In this document: positions 11,215 through 21,239 of the stretch, one piece after another
Layout of the letters: each line of letters begins with the position of its first letter
How positions within the stretch are numbered: the stretch's first letter is position 1
Source: Acanthacorydalis orientalis
Taxonomy: Eukaryota; Arthropoda; Insecta; Megaloptera; Corydalidae
NCBI GenBank assembly: GCA_034766995.1
Contig: CM068325.1
Coordinates: 4,041,946 to 4,105,945, forward strand
Length of the DNA stretch: 64,000 bases
Direction of reading: 5' to 3'
Made by a program: the position numbers and the translations under genes
The notes under the pieces: model-generated
Told to the model about the DNA's origin: nothing
Seen by the model: the letters and a program-made list of their open reading frames with translations, nothing else
Database searches by the model: none

Positions 11215-11242
11215 TCATCCCTCTATATATATATATATATAA
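11181..11242. repeat. (TA)n microsatellite, interrupted
   Basis: Three TA blocks are separated by CA and TTCATCCCTC. Confidence 0.9.
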
Positions 11243-11384
11243 TTTGTAATTCTTGCACATTAAACTCCTCCCCTCCCGGAAACACATCCACATATAAAGT
11301 CATTAAGTTACACTTTGGATAAAAAAAAGGCGAAACTTTACGGCCGTGAGGATGAAAAGGGGCCGGAGAGACAGACGACGGAAC

Positions 11385-11402
11385 AAAAAAAAAAAAAAAA
11401 AA
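11385..11402. repeat. Poly(A) tract
   Basis: About 18 consecutive A follow GACGGAAC. It could be a retroposed tail, but no recognisable body lies upstream. Confidence 0.8.
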
Positions 11403-11639
11403 CACAACACAACCCTTAAGAAGTCTTCCGACTTTTTCGAAGCATTTAACAGTACCACCCACTGTTCGCAGTACTGGCGAAAAAAACATCCCTGCGACGA
11501 TACCGTCCACCCCGTCCCGTTCCGTTCGGCGATGCCGTGCCGAGCGACATTCCGCAACCCTTAAAAAAACCACCCGCTCGTCGGATGCGATCAGAAAGAC
11601 AAGTTGAAGACAACAAGAAGTTTGTATAATGTTTATACG

Positions 11640-11702
11640 CGTGCACACAGACAGACAGACATATCTCTGTGTATGTATCTGTGTGTGTGTGTGCGCGCGT
11701 AA
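11640..11702. repeat. (GACA)/(GT)n low-complexity run
   Basis: CACACAGACAGACAGACA is followed by a TGTATCTGTGTG run and GCGCG. Confidence 0.8.
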
Positions 11703-11814
11703 GGGTGTACGCCCCACACGCCGTCCGTCTCCCGAACATCCCCCGTACGATGTGGAAATTTTTTTATCTCAGTTTTATTTCATTATCGGAGATGACACTG
11801 CAACTATAAGTCGT

Positions 11815-12245
11815 CGAGCGTGCACGGGACCGAGCGCCGTACCAGATTTCAACCCTGTCGACGGCCCGCATCCGCCGTCTCGCCCGCCGTTCGACCCGCC
11901 CGCCGACAGATCTGCAGTTGACACCAGTCGGCCGCTGTGTGTGCGGTTTGCATTTTGTCAGAAGCTTTCCCGGGGGGCGGAGGGACGCGCGCGACGGAAG
12001 ACACGCTCGACGCTCGTATCGGACAGATACGCGACCGAACGTGCGACCCGCACCCGCAACGACACGGAGGGATGGACGTGGTGGCGGCGCTGTGTTTGTG
12101 ACGACGTGCCGTCGACGGGGCACGCACGCGGATCGAAAAGTTTCGCGGTCCGGGAATCGAGTCGGACGTCGCTCGACGAATTAATATGTCGAGATTTGTC
12201 GACCGGCGGGCGGATGGGGTGGCGTCTGTTCGACGGGTGAGGGGC
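11815..12245. other. CpG-rich island 5
   Basis: About 430 bp of CpG-dense DNA keep several frames open on both strands at once, such as 11629-12240 plus and 11849-12259 minus. The encoded peptides are Arg/Thr/Pro-rich and unlike any family I know. The island may be regulatory or may hold an unrecognised exon. Confidence 0.5.
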
Positions 12246-12249
12246 GAAG

Positions 12250-12940
12250 CAGAATACACGCCGGAATCTATCGCACACTGTTCGCTAATTGTTTGTACGT
12301 TTGTCTTTCGACGCGCCGTTCCTGTTTAACAGATGCAAACAGTGACAGTGAAAGAAGAGAGCATACAAGTATATGAAAGAAACGTTTATCGAAATGACAC
12401 AACCCCTAGCTACAGAACTTCAATTGAAACAAGATAATATTTTCGAAAATCCGTTATTTCATAACGTTCAAACATGCAAGACATATTTTGGGGAGGAAAA
12501 ACGAAAAAAAAAAGGAAATTTCCAGTTCTTTATAACCGGTCAGTGTTTTAAAGAAACGGTCAGAGATAATAGAAATCTAATCAGGACTCGACAAGACGTG
12601 TCGATAATCGTCAGGATCGACAAAGTTTTCAAATATTATCGATGATGATCGTCGATAGATGTTCAAGAGTAGTCAAATCGGTCAAACCCTGACTGATTGG
12701 ACCTGAGTAGAGTTATTTCCGGGCTTGTGAGGTGTATTCGTCGATATTCACTTCTCATCAGAGCTTTTCGACCCAGATTTCGATCCGTACAGCCTTTACA
12801 AGCACAGCCAAGCTCTCAAGATACCTGATTAGATAAACAGGGATCGATCAGAGACTGTCACGCGGAAATCAATCGAGTCCAGCCAGATCTCTCCTCTTAA
12901 AAACAGGCCGTCGATACATAAACACATTCTCGAGCCGTGA
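12250..12940. other. Unassigned DNA
   Basis: This is AT-rich to neutral sequence with no clear array. A 90-codon frame at 12373-12645 has no recognisable features. Confidence 0.45.
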
Positions 12941-12944
12941 CCGA

Positions 12945-13020
12945 AAGCTCGCCCGCCGGCCACGGACCGGAAACGAAAAGAAAAGAGACACAAACGACGC
13001 CGGCGCGCGCGAGCACCGGT
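12945..13020. other. Short CpG-rich patch
   Basis: GCCGGCCACGGACCGG and CGCCGGCGCGCGCG words end at an AAAT tetranucleotide run (13020-13036). Confidence 0.5.
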
Positions 13021-13126
13021 AAATAAATAAATAAAATACGAAAACTACCGCACGACTGTTTCAAAAAAACATATCGACGCCAATTTAAAAACTAATTGTT
13101 TCAAATTCCGACCGTTGATAATCAAA

Positions 13127-13144
13127 AACAAAAAAAAAAAAAAC
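13127..13144. repeat. Poly(A) tract
   Basis: A run of A follows CAAAAAC. There is no associated element. Confidence 0.75.
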
Positions 13145-13265
13145 TCGAAAATTTACACAAAACAACATACAGTCAAACATTCACATCGTTAAATGTTTTT
13201 ATTTTTGCGGAGGGTGTAAAAAAATTAACCGACATCCGGACACACATGTGTGCTTTTACATACGC

Positions 13266-13284
13266 GCGCACACACACACACACT

Positions 13285-13328
<44 letters not shown>
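13266..13328. repeat. (CA)n(TA)n microsatellite
   Basis: Eight or so CA units are followed by about 25 TA units. Confidence 0.9.
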
Positions 13329-13329
<1 letters not shown>

Positions 13330-13394
13330 CGTCTCTGTTTCGCGCGCGCATAAAAGAAAATATGTGCACTGTGACACGGAATAAATTCATGTAA

Positions 13395-13615
13395 ATGTGT
13401 GGGACGGCCGGGTGGGACGGGGAGACGGAACGTGCGGACGGACGATCGCGCACGTCTCGTTCTAACGGCACGGCGTGCCGTTAAACGATAACGCCGTCTC
13501 GTTTCAGACGCACGCCGTCGTTTCGAGCGACGGCACGCCGGACAGGACGGTCCTGGGAACAACGCGACGCCGCGACCTGCGGGGTTTCCGTTCGAACGGT
13601 TCGAACCGAAACGGA
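13395..13615. other. CpG-rich island 6 with 21-bp inverted repeat
   Basis: A CpG-rich stretch contains an inverted repeat at 13463-13483: TAACGGCACG, one G, then CGTGCCGTTA. The arms are perfect over 10 bp. This is suited to a dimeric DNA-binding protein, or it may be an accident of GC-rich DNA. Confidence 0.5.
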
Positions 13616-13717
13616 AAAACATACACACACGCACACACGGACGCCGACAAACAATCGACGATTTCCGCAATTGAATTCTCCTGTTTGTGTTGAACGTACG
13701 GTCGTGGTGGAAACTAT

Positions 13718-13758
13718 TACACACACACACACACACGTGTTTGTGTGTGTGTGTCTGT
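13718..13758. repeat. (AC)n/(GT)n inverted microsatellite
   Basis: An AC run faces a GTGTTTGTGTGTGT run across a short centre, so the two halves can pair. Confidence 0.85.
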
Positions 13759-13759
13759 G

Positions 13760-14160
13760 AATTTAATTTCAGTAACGGTTCGAGCATCTCTCAACTATCG
13801 TTTAATAGTTCATTTTCAGCGCACATTAACTGAAACGATTCAACGTTTTCAGCCGATCGACTGTTAATCAAAAATATCTTTCAGCATCTCATCGAGAGGG
13901 TTGAAAAACCTCTCATTTCTGATACAGGACAATGTTTTAAAAACATTTCTAGTCACAACTATCTACCAGAAAGTGTACAGTGTGCTGATTTTGAAATCAG
14001 ATACTGGCACTCACTGAAACATCCAGGAAAACAAGGGAAGGAGAATGTTAAACGGCTGTTATTTCGATATAATCGAACCGATTACCGATACAGCTGTGTA
14101 TGAAAGTCACCCCCAGTTCAATATCTAATCAATTTTTAAGCTACTCACAATCAGTTTTCG
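13760..14160. other. Unassigned AT-rich DNA
   Basis: CTGAAACGATTCAACG at about 13828 matches a word near 3065. Nothing else is recognised. Confidence 0.4.
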
Positions 14161-14164
14161 GTCG

Positions 14165-14245
14165 GACGATCCGGACAGCTGTTCTAGTGGACTAAGCACT
14201 CGGTTCAATGGCCGATAGTGGACGCGCCGGGTATCTGAAAAAGAG
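14165..14245 (+). mobile_element. Possible tRNA-like (SINE) remnant
   Basis: AGCTGTTCTAGTGGACTAAG resembles a tRNA D-arm/A-box (AGCTNAGTGG). It is followed by GCACTCGGTTCAATGGCCGA. A similar GCACGGTTCCAATGACCGAT lies near 24660. No full cloverleaf can be drawn. Confidence 0.2.
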
Positions 14246-14299
14246 AAGTATTTCAGTACGAGGACGTCGTGTGTTTGTATAGTAAATGGGTGTGAGAGA

Positions 14300-15060
14300 G
14301 TGATGTGTTGTTCGGTATGTGAAGAGACGTCGTCGAAAATGTTAACTGGTGCGATGGAATTCTGTGAAAAACTGGAAGAAAATCGATGTGGACTTGTCGC
14401 TATTTATTTTTTCAGTATTTTAGACAGGACTGAAATTCCAGATTGGATTTTTTTGTACAGACATATAAACATAGATCAATATTTTTAATAAGTACTGAAA
14501 AGATATTCAGATTTGGACCAGTATTGGATGAAAAGTCTATATTAGAGCAGGGAAATATGATTCTGTGCTAACTTGTTACATTTTCTATTCCGGAATTAAT
14601 TTTCAGTATTTTAGACAAGACTGGAATCCTAGTTTGATTTTTTTTGTACAGACATATAAATATAGATCAATATTTTCAATAAATACTGAAAAGATATTCA
14701 GATTTGGACCCATATTGGATGAAAATTGTGTATTGGAGCGGTAAAGAAATACGAGACGTTGACTCGTCACAGTTAAACCCCATTTTCAGTGTCCCGGACA
14801 AAATAAAAATTCCAGTTTGGATTTGTCTGTATACACAGATGAACAAAGATCTATATTTTCAACAAACTCTGGAACAGTGCTCAGATTTAGAGCGGTAGTC
14901 GAGAAAAAACTTGTACCGGAGCTAAAGAAAAATCGCACGGATTCGTCTTCCCTGTTCGAATTTCAACTCCCGTCACACCGAACAAACATTTCACTTCCTA
15001 ATTCTAGAAATGAACGATTCGAATAAAGTACAGACATGTCTACGATAAAAGACAGGACAG
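14300..15060 (+). repeat. Satellite array C, period 183-191 bp
   Basis: TTCAGTATTTTAGACA starts near 14411 and 14602, with a diverged form near 14785 (spacings 191 and 183). Each copy also carries TTTTTTGTACAGACATATAAA, a GATCAATATTTTnAATAA block, ATTCAGATTTGGACC and TATTGGATGAAAA. Three to four copies are visible and fade by about 15060. Small open frames at 14300-15026 follow the repeat. Confidence 0.85.
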
Positions 15061-15079
15061 TATCTGGACATCCTTCCAC

Positions 15080-15415
15080 TTGTGCAGATTTATCAAAATT
15101 CTAACACACTATCATGAATTCGAGGCCTATATAGACTCACAACAATCAGTGGGGCTTGAACATTTTTTTTAGAAAATCTCAGACAGTTTATCGTACAATA
15201 CAGGCTTGTATTTAAATATAAGAACACTTGTGCGGGCTCTAGAATTTTTTTAAACAAGTATATGGTAGAAAGACGAGTCCGTATATGGATATCTAAGCAT
15301 CTGTGCGGATTCTAGATTTTTTTTATCAAAATTCTAACACACTATCATGAGTTCAATACCTGTATCTTGACTTACAATCATTTATGTCGAGTCGCGAATT
15401 TTTTTATAAAAGCTA
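15080..15415 (+). repeat. ~80 bp satellite family, block 1 (plus orientation)
   Basis: T-tracts recur about every 78 bp and the same unit type returns after 233 bp. TCAAAATTCTAACACACTAT occurs at about 15093 and 15326. The three unit types of the large array at 21.2-22.9 kb are present: ACAGGCTTGTATTT, AGTCCGTATATGG and TATCATGAGTTCAA. This is one short higher-order segment. Confidence 0.85.
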
Positions 15416-15460
15416 TTATATATATATATAGAGAGAGAGAGAGAAAAGGAGAGAGGGAGT
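15416..15460. repeat. (TA)n(GA)n microsatellite
   Basis: A TA run is followed directly by GAGAGA units. Confidence 0.9.
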
Positions 15461-15554
15461 GAAAGCTATACATACTTAAGGACAAATTCGTAACAAGCCG
15501 TAAATTCCGAACGATAAAAAAGCAGCCGCAGAGCACAAAAGTACAAACGGCGAT

Positions 15555-16020
15555 CCGACCGCGCGCGCGCTCCGATATAATTCAAACCCGCGATACGCAC
15601 AGACAGACAGAATTCAGATCTACACAATTTCTTAACGGCGCGGCCGAGCGGCGGGTGGGTGGCGGAAAAAAAAAGAAACGCACACACAATTCCTCGACAT
15701 AATATATCAAAAGTTAATTATTCGGGATACAAATGTGAAACGGGAACGACGCCGACGGGGGCGCCTACAGTTCACGCTACAAGATACGGCCGAATTGCGG
15801 TGATAGGGGTGGACGTCTGCGTCGCGAGGGTGAGGCGCGAGGACCGGCGAGAGAACGGACGTACGGACGGACGGAGGGAAGGACCGGCGGCGTTCGCACA
15901 AACGGACGGGATCGAAGATTCGTAACGGTCGGTCCGCGTTCGACTTGAACGACGGCACGGGGACGGGCGCGGTGGCGGCCGGAGGACGGGAACACGGGAT
16001 CATATCTCGCTGCGTGAAGA
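15555..16020. other. CpG-rich island 7
   Basis: CpG-dense DNA contains GACGGACGG runs near 15856-15880. Frames on both strands are Arg/Pro-rich. No domain is seen. Confidence 0.5.
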
Positions 16021-16340
16021 TGACGACGGTCTCCCGTCTTGGTTACGGCCGTCGGGCGTAATTGAGCTTCGCACGTTTCGCACTTTTATGAATCTCTGTG
16101 TATGTTTAATCGCATTCGCAAACCGCCGGACAAATCAGTTCCACGTTTCTCGAACACGGTCGTGTTTCTCTTACATCTCCGTCGCACGGTACTTAAATCG
16201 TTGATGATCTATAAAGGAGGCGACACATTCACAACACGAACTTTTGAAATTCGTCGATCTGAGGAGTGAAAAGGTGTTTGGATATTTTTCTTAAATACAA
16301 TTATAATTGTTTCAATCAAATCGGGATGATTTTATCGAAT
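16020..16340. other. Unassigned DNA
   Basis: This is a mixed-composition stretch between an island and a satellite block. No recognised element is present. Confidence 0.4.
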
Positions 16341-16429
16341 TTAGGAGTTACTGAAGAGGGTGAAAACATCTAAACACTTTACAAACAACAGGATTGGAAG
16401 AATCAAACCGAACAAACATTATAAATTCA

Positions 16430-16910
16430 AAATTGTTTCGAAAACGACAAGCTTCTTAATGATAGAGTGTTTGAATTTTACTAAAGAAAGTTCTGAACTT
16501 GTAAAGATGTTTGTATATTTATTTCTTGGCCTGTATTTTATAACAAACTGCCTCAGCTTCTTTAAAAAAATTCGTAACTCCACAAAGATGACTGTAGGTC
16601 GAAATACAGGCCTTGAAATCATGATAGAGTGTAAGAATTTTGCTAAAGAAAATCCTGAACTTGCAAAGATGTTTGCATATTCGTCTCTAGGCCTGTGTTT
16701 TATGATAAACTGTCTGATCTTCTTTAAAAAAAATTAGTAACTCCACACAGATGATTGCAAGTCTAGACACAGGCCTTAAACTCATGATAGAGGGTAAGAA
16801 TTTTGATAAAACAATCCTGGATCTGCACAAATCGATAGATGTCCAGATACATACGGTCCTGTCTTTCATCACAGACTTTCTGTACTTCTCTAAAAAAATT
16901 CTACAGTTTA
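16430..16910 (-). repeat. ~80 bp satellite family, block 2 (reverse orientation)
   Basis: ATGATAGAGTGTnnGAATTTT recurs after 162 bp and is followed by GGCCTGTATTTTATAACAAA and TTCTTTAAAAAAATT. Read on the minus strand these match the T-tract units of the plus-oriented blocks. Here two of the three unit types alternate (period 162 bp), and the third type appears only near 16840-16905. Because 162 is divisible by 3, a 125-codon frame (16360-16737) stays open and shows a 54-residue internal repeat; it is most likely a by-product of the satellite. Confidence 0.8.
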
Positions 16911-17124
16911 GATTGACCTTTCAATCGACCCGCGCCCTTTTCTTCCCGAATCCGAACGCTCCAGTCGTGGTAGGAGAGACTCGACTCGCAGGTGATTTAT
17001 GTACGAATTATTAAACAGACTGGGAAGTTCCTTTTAATGTTCGAACGGTTGTTTCAAGATGTAACCGACACATTACTGTTTGTTGTTGAGGACGAAACGT
17101 AGAAACGCGGAACGAAAAAAAAGA

Positions 17125-17140
17125 TATATATATATTTATA
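17125..17140. repeat. Short (TA)n run
   Basis: About seven TA units lie in a mixed stretch between block 2 and the next CpG island. Confidence 0.8.
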
Positions 17141-17234
17141 GGGTGTGTGTGCGGGACGGGCGTGGGGGTTGAATAGCACGTCGACGATGTAACGGAATAA
17201 AACAACGTTTTAAATAATTCAATAGTACTTAAGG

Positions 17235-17720
17235 CGGTGGTTTTACGGCGGGAACTGGCGGACGTCAGACGGCGCGCGCGCCCGTTCTCCCACCCCCCGG
17301 GGAGCGTTCCGAACCGTCGTCGACGCTCTCTAATGCGTTTTTGATTTATTTCTGCCGGGTTTCGCGCGGCACGTTCGTCCTAATGAAAAACGTATTAACA
17401 TAAGCGGACCCCGCCGCATGAACTCGTCGCGTACGGAATCATCGACTTGTTTATATGCACTGGTCGGACGCGTGAGATCGACGCCGGTCCGTCTCGCGCG
17501 TCGGAATTTAGTTCTCTTGTTGCTCGTCCGCCGACGACTTATTAATTATTCATCGGACGGATACGTCGACAGGTTTTCATTCACTTCTGATTTTATTCTC
17601 GTTCGGTTTTTTTTCACCTCGTTCCTCGTAGACGCCGTCCGCTCGATCGGTCCCCGGTTCGATGTTTCGGACGGCGACACCGTGCGTCGGTACGGTGTGA
17701 CGCGAATCACTAATTAGGCG
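17235..17720. other. CpG-rich island 8 with AT-rich core
   Basis: A CpG-rich region encloses AT-rich cores at about 17329-17405 (TAATGCGTTTTTGATTTATT, CTAATGAAAAACGTATTAAC) and 17538-17600. The complex, non-repetitive cores with TAAT words look like conserved regulatory DNA. A 99-codon frame at 17418-17717 has no recognised domain. Confidence 0.4.
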
Positions 17721-17769
17721 CGAGCAGTCGCGCCGACGACGAAGTCGTGTCGATCAGAACAGATATTTC

Positions 17770-18540
17770 TTTTATGTGAAACCGTATACATGACTTTATA
17801 TGTAAATACGGGCCTGTACTCCGCGATAGACTATCTGAGCTTTTCTAAAAAATCCGTAAGTCCACATAGATGACTGGAAGTGAAGATGCACGATTTGAAA
17901 TCAAGACAGAGTGCTGAAATTTTGATTTAAAAAATCCCGAATCTCTACAGATGTCTTTACGTCCAGATAAGGACATATCTTCTGTCATAGAATTGTCTAA
18001 AAAAATTCTAGAGTCTGCACAGATGTTTTTATACTTGAATACTGGTCTGTAGTTTACGATAAGATGTCTGAACTTTTCTTTAAAAAATTCCCAAGTCCAC
18101 ATAGATGACTGTAAGTCAAGATGCAGGCATTGAACTCGAGACAAAGTGTTTGATTATTGATAAAAAAAATCCTGAAACTCTACAGATGTATCGACGTCCA
18201 GATACGAACTTAGAATGTCTGCACTTGTCTTAAAAAAAATTCTAGAGTCCACACAGACGATTCAGTGTCCACATATAGGTCGAAATCGAACAACAGGAAG
18301 TCTAAACCTTCTTCGAAAAAAATTGTAAGTCCACACAGATGACTGAAAATCTAGATGCAAGCCTTGAACTCATGATAGATGCTTTCTGTTTCGATAAAAA
18401 AAATTCCTGAACCTGTACAGACATCTGGATGGCCTGATACGGACCTGTCTTTCCTCATAGGATGTCTGCACTTGTCTAAAAAACATTCCACAGTCTGTAC
18501 AGGGCGTTTTTATACTTAAGTACAGGTCTGAATTGTTTTC
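17770..18540 (-). repeat. ~80 bp satellite family, block 3 (reverse orientation, trimeric)
   Basis: CTTTTCTAAAAAATC-like A-tracts recur about every 78 bp. The same unit type returns near 17840, 18070 and 18306 (spacings 230 and 236 bp). Words such as GGGCCTGTACT, AGTCCACATAGATGACTG and GATACGGAC mark the three unit types on the minus strand. A trimeric higher-order repeat is therefore visible here as well. Confidence 0.85.
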
Positions 18541-18689
18541 TACATGACAAGCATACTCGATATAAACGCGGTTAATAGAGTTCCTCTTCTATACAGAAAA
18601 GACTTGTTCCCTTATCTCTATTTCTTTCTTATTCGATCCATCGATCTTTCAAGAAATCTCTATGAAGAAAAATCATCCTCTTCTCCATC

Positions 18690-19100
18690 CCGATTCCAAT
18701 CGAGCGACCGCTCTCGAACAGCTCGTGCCGTACACGTACCGAAACGACCCGTCGTCGTGCTAACCTCAACACTCGTATAAACGGTACCCGGAAACCGTAC
18801 GGCCCCGTCCGTCTCGGCGTGCTCCGAACAGTTTTATAAACGCTCGTCCGGAGTTTTAACGACATCCGCGCGTCACATAACGGCTAAACATTCCCGAACA
18901 TTAAACAGTCGTCGGCGCTGGCTCGCGCAGACCGTCGTTTTAACTGCCGAACAGTTGTCGTCGGCGCGATTCGACGTCCGGACGTCGCTCGCTCGTCGCG
19001 CGGCGCGGCCGCCGGTTCGTTCGACCGGCTTCGAACCGAATCCGAGGACGAACGCCCGACGAGACGCACGACCCACTCGTCTTCGACGCAAGTGTTGCGA
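18690..19100. other. CpG-rich island 9
   Basis: CpG-dense DNA has open but overlapping frames on both strands. GTCGTTTTAACTGCC and GGTTCGTTCGACCGGC words are present. No domain is recognised. Confidence 0.5.
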
Positions 19101-19109
19101 ACGAACGGC

Positions 19110-19185
19110 TCGATACACACACACACACATTCACGACGACTTGTTATTGTTCGCACGCACACGCACACACACGCTTACACACTCA
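19110..19185. repeat. (CA)n runs
   Basis: Two CA-rich runs (about 19113-19129 and 19155-19183) lie at the edge of CpG island 9. Confidence 0.8.
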
Positions 19186-19280
19186 CTCGCACAGAGTACA
19201 GTTTATATGTTCTGCGGTGGATGTTGACGTTTTGGAAATTTATAGTAATTACCAGACAATTACACATCCTTATACAGGCA

Positions 19281-19291
19281 TATATATTGTT

Positions 19292-19327
<36 letters not shown>

Positions 19328-19328
19328 A
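19281..19328. repeat. (CA)n(TA)n microsatellite
   Basis: About nine CA units are followed by nine TA units. Confidence 0.9.
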
Positions 19329-19389
19329 ATTAATATTCATATTTATTATACAGGATGTCTTAGAACAATGTCTGATAACAATCTGTTGT

Positions 19390-19600
19390 TTCAATCCTTA
19401 AATATGTTAAAAAGATCTTAAAAAATGCCTCATCCTTCAACAATAATCCGACCTAACAGAAACAGATCCTCTATTTTACACACTTATCCTGTTAATTCCA
19501 CAGGAAGATCTCAGTCTTAGAAAATTCGTATCTGTTTCAATCGTGACGGACTGAAATCACTAAAAAATGCCTCACTCTTGTGAACAAGAGTGAGGCAAAT
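19390..19600. repeat. Partial tandem repeat with a perfect hairpin at 19568-19597
   Basis: GTTTCAATC...AAAAAATGCCTCA occurs twice with a spacing of about 141 bp. In the second copy TGCCTCACTCTTGT is followed after two bases by its exact reverse complement ACAAGAGTGAGGCA. This gives a perfect 14-bp stem. The first copy lacks the second arm, so the hairpin appears to be a secondary fold-back. Confidence 0.8.
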
Positions 19601-19619
19601 GACAGTCTTGACTGGACCA

Positions 19620-20436
19620 ATAACTGTTTTAGTGTCGATTCTGATTAAATCGAATCGTACAAAGTTTTCCGATAAGGACAGAATTTCACAATTAAAAAAA
19701 TGAGTGTGTGTGTTCATGCACACATGATAGAACTGAGACTTCAGTATTTTTATAAATATATAGGGAAGGGAGAACTTTTTTCAAATACAGGTCGAATCAT
19801 ATAAATAAAACGTTCTGTAATTAAACAGGGAAGAAGCATTGTTATAAATCACATATTTGATAATTATAAAGAAGACGTTTTATAGTGAAAAACAGAATTT
19901 TACTCTGATTCGATTCGTCCTTATTCTAAAAATGATACACAATCAATTTATGTTAACTGAACTGTGTCATAAAATGTTTTGACTCTAATTTATCAAGAAA
20001 TCTCGAGAATGCTAGCAGTTCCTGATCTCGTGGTTGATTCATGCATGGTTATTTACAATATTTACATTAAATTTCGCATCAAGGAATTCGATTAATGGCA
20101 GGGAAGCATCAGAAGAAGAATTAGCTTTAAAGTCTCTCCTTAAAAACAGCCGTCATTTTGACATCTGGAAAAAAATCAGTTCCCTATCGGGAAACCGTCT
20201 ACAAAAACAGGAAATCAAACGAAACGATGGCCTCTCTTGAAAAACAGAGCTACTGACATTGATCTCTCGATGGAAATACAGACAGACATTCTTATTAATC
20301 GAAACGGTTGTCTTCAACGAACGGATCTCATTTGAAAGCGAACATTTTCTGCTTATTCGAAATTAAAACAGAACTCCCATCAAGTGTATTAAACACAAAA
20401 GCGCCATAAGGTTTAGATTATGAGATAAAAGCTTCA
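19620..20436. other. Unassigned AT-rich DNA
   Basis: No array, gene or RNA is recognised. Confidence 0.45.
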
Positions 20437-20438
20437 TC

Positions 20439-20459
20439 CATATACATATACATCTATAC

Positions 20460-20492
<33 letters not shown>
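20439..20492. repeat. (TA)n microsatellite with TACA interruptions
   Basis: CATATACATATACATC leads into an unbroken TA run. Confidence 0.9.
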
Positions 20493-20519
20493 ACAGACTG
20501 TAGATAATTTACGACGTTC

Positions 20520-20592
20520 TAAGGTCGAATTTCAACCACTCACGTGGTATCTAAGCAGCGCGCCACTGTCAAAAGCTGCCGAGCGCTTGACA
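20520..20592 (-). mobile_element. Possible tRNA-like (SINE) remnant
   Basis: On the minus strand GCAGC and GCTGC bracket TTTTGACAGTGGCGC, like a D-arm. Further on come AGTGGTTGAAATTCGACC (T-arm-like) and then a (TA)n tail. A related AGTGGTTCGAATATCG lies on the minus strand near 25850. The acceptor stem is not conserved, so it is not a functional tRNA. Confidence 0.25.
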
Positions 20593-20662
20593 AAAAACAA
20601 CCGGGTGCTCTCTAGTGCTCAGAAGAAACGCGACGAGCTTTGTTCGCTTCGTTTATATACAT

Positions 20663-20664
<2 letters not shown>

Positions 20665-20721
<57 letters not shown>

Positions 20722-20740
20722 TAAATGTGTGTGTGTGTGT
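20665..20740. repeat. (TA)n(TG)n microsatellite
   Basis: About 27 TA units, GATAAA, then TG units. Confidence 0.9.
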
Positions 20741-20744
20741 CGGA

Positions 20745-21235
20745 AGCCACGGAAGTAGTTCTGAGTGAGACGAGGAAAAAACCGTACTGGAATATTTCAG
20801 TCGGTTCAATACGATAAAAGCTCTAAATGTCTGACTGTGATAAGTTATTTGTGTTTGTGTGGGAGGTGTGACGATACGGTGGAGCGTTTGACGTTCGGTT
20901 CGGTCTTGCTCGGATGCAAAATATATAAATAGACCGGTCCGTGGATTGCATGGACGGTACGAGCGATTCGAGGCGATGGATCGGTCGGAACGTTTGCGTT
21001 TTATGAAGAAACGGTCGTCGGACAGTGGTTCTCGGTGTTGAAGACGAGCACGGCTGCCGTTAAGGTCGAAAAACGATCCCGTTACGATTCACATAGACGA
21101 GTTTCTGACAGGCTGATCCTCTTAAGAGTTGTAAGAGTCGCACGTCAGTGTCCGGACGCACGAACGTTCCTATCAACTTGTGATTTTTTTCAGGCGTGCG
21201 CGTACAGTCTGTCTTAAGATGCAGACATGCGTCTT
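20745..21235. other. Unassigned DNA
   Basis: This is a mixed-composition stretch between a microsatellite and the large satellite array. GTCGG and CGGTTCGG words are frequent. Confidence 0.4.
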
Positions 21236-21239
21236 CACG

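Noticed and set aside
11385..11402. Retrogene or LINE tail at the poly(A) tract
   Set aside because: No recognisable reverse-transcriptase or endonuclease sequence or gene body lies beside it on either strand.
11629..12240. 203-codon plus-strand frame
   Set aside because: It begins in a CA/GT run. Overlapping minus-strand frames of 119 and 136 codons cover the same DNA, and composition explains the openness.
16360..16737. 125-codon frame with a 54-residue internal repeat and apparent membrane segments
   Set aside because: The repeat is the 162-bp satellite dimer read in frame, and the hydrophobic stretches come from its AT-rich sequence.
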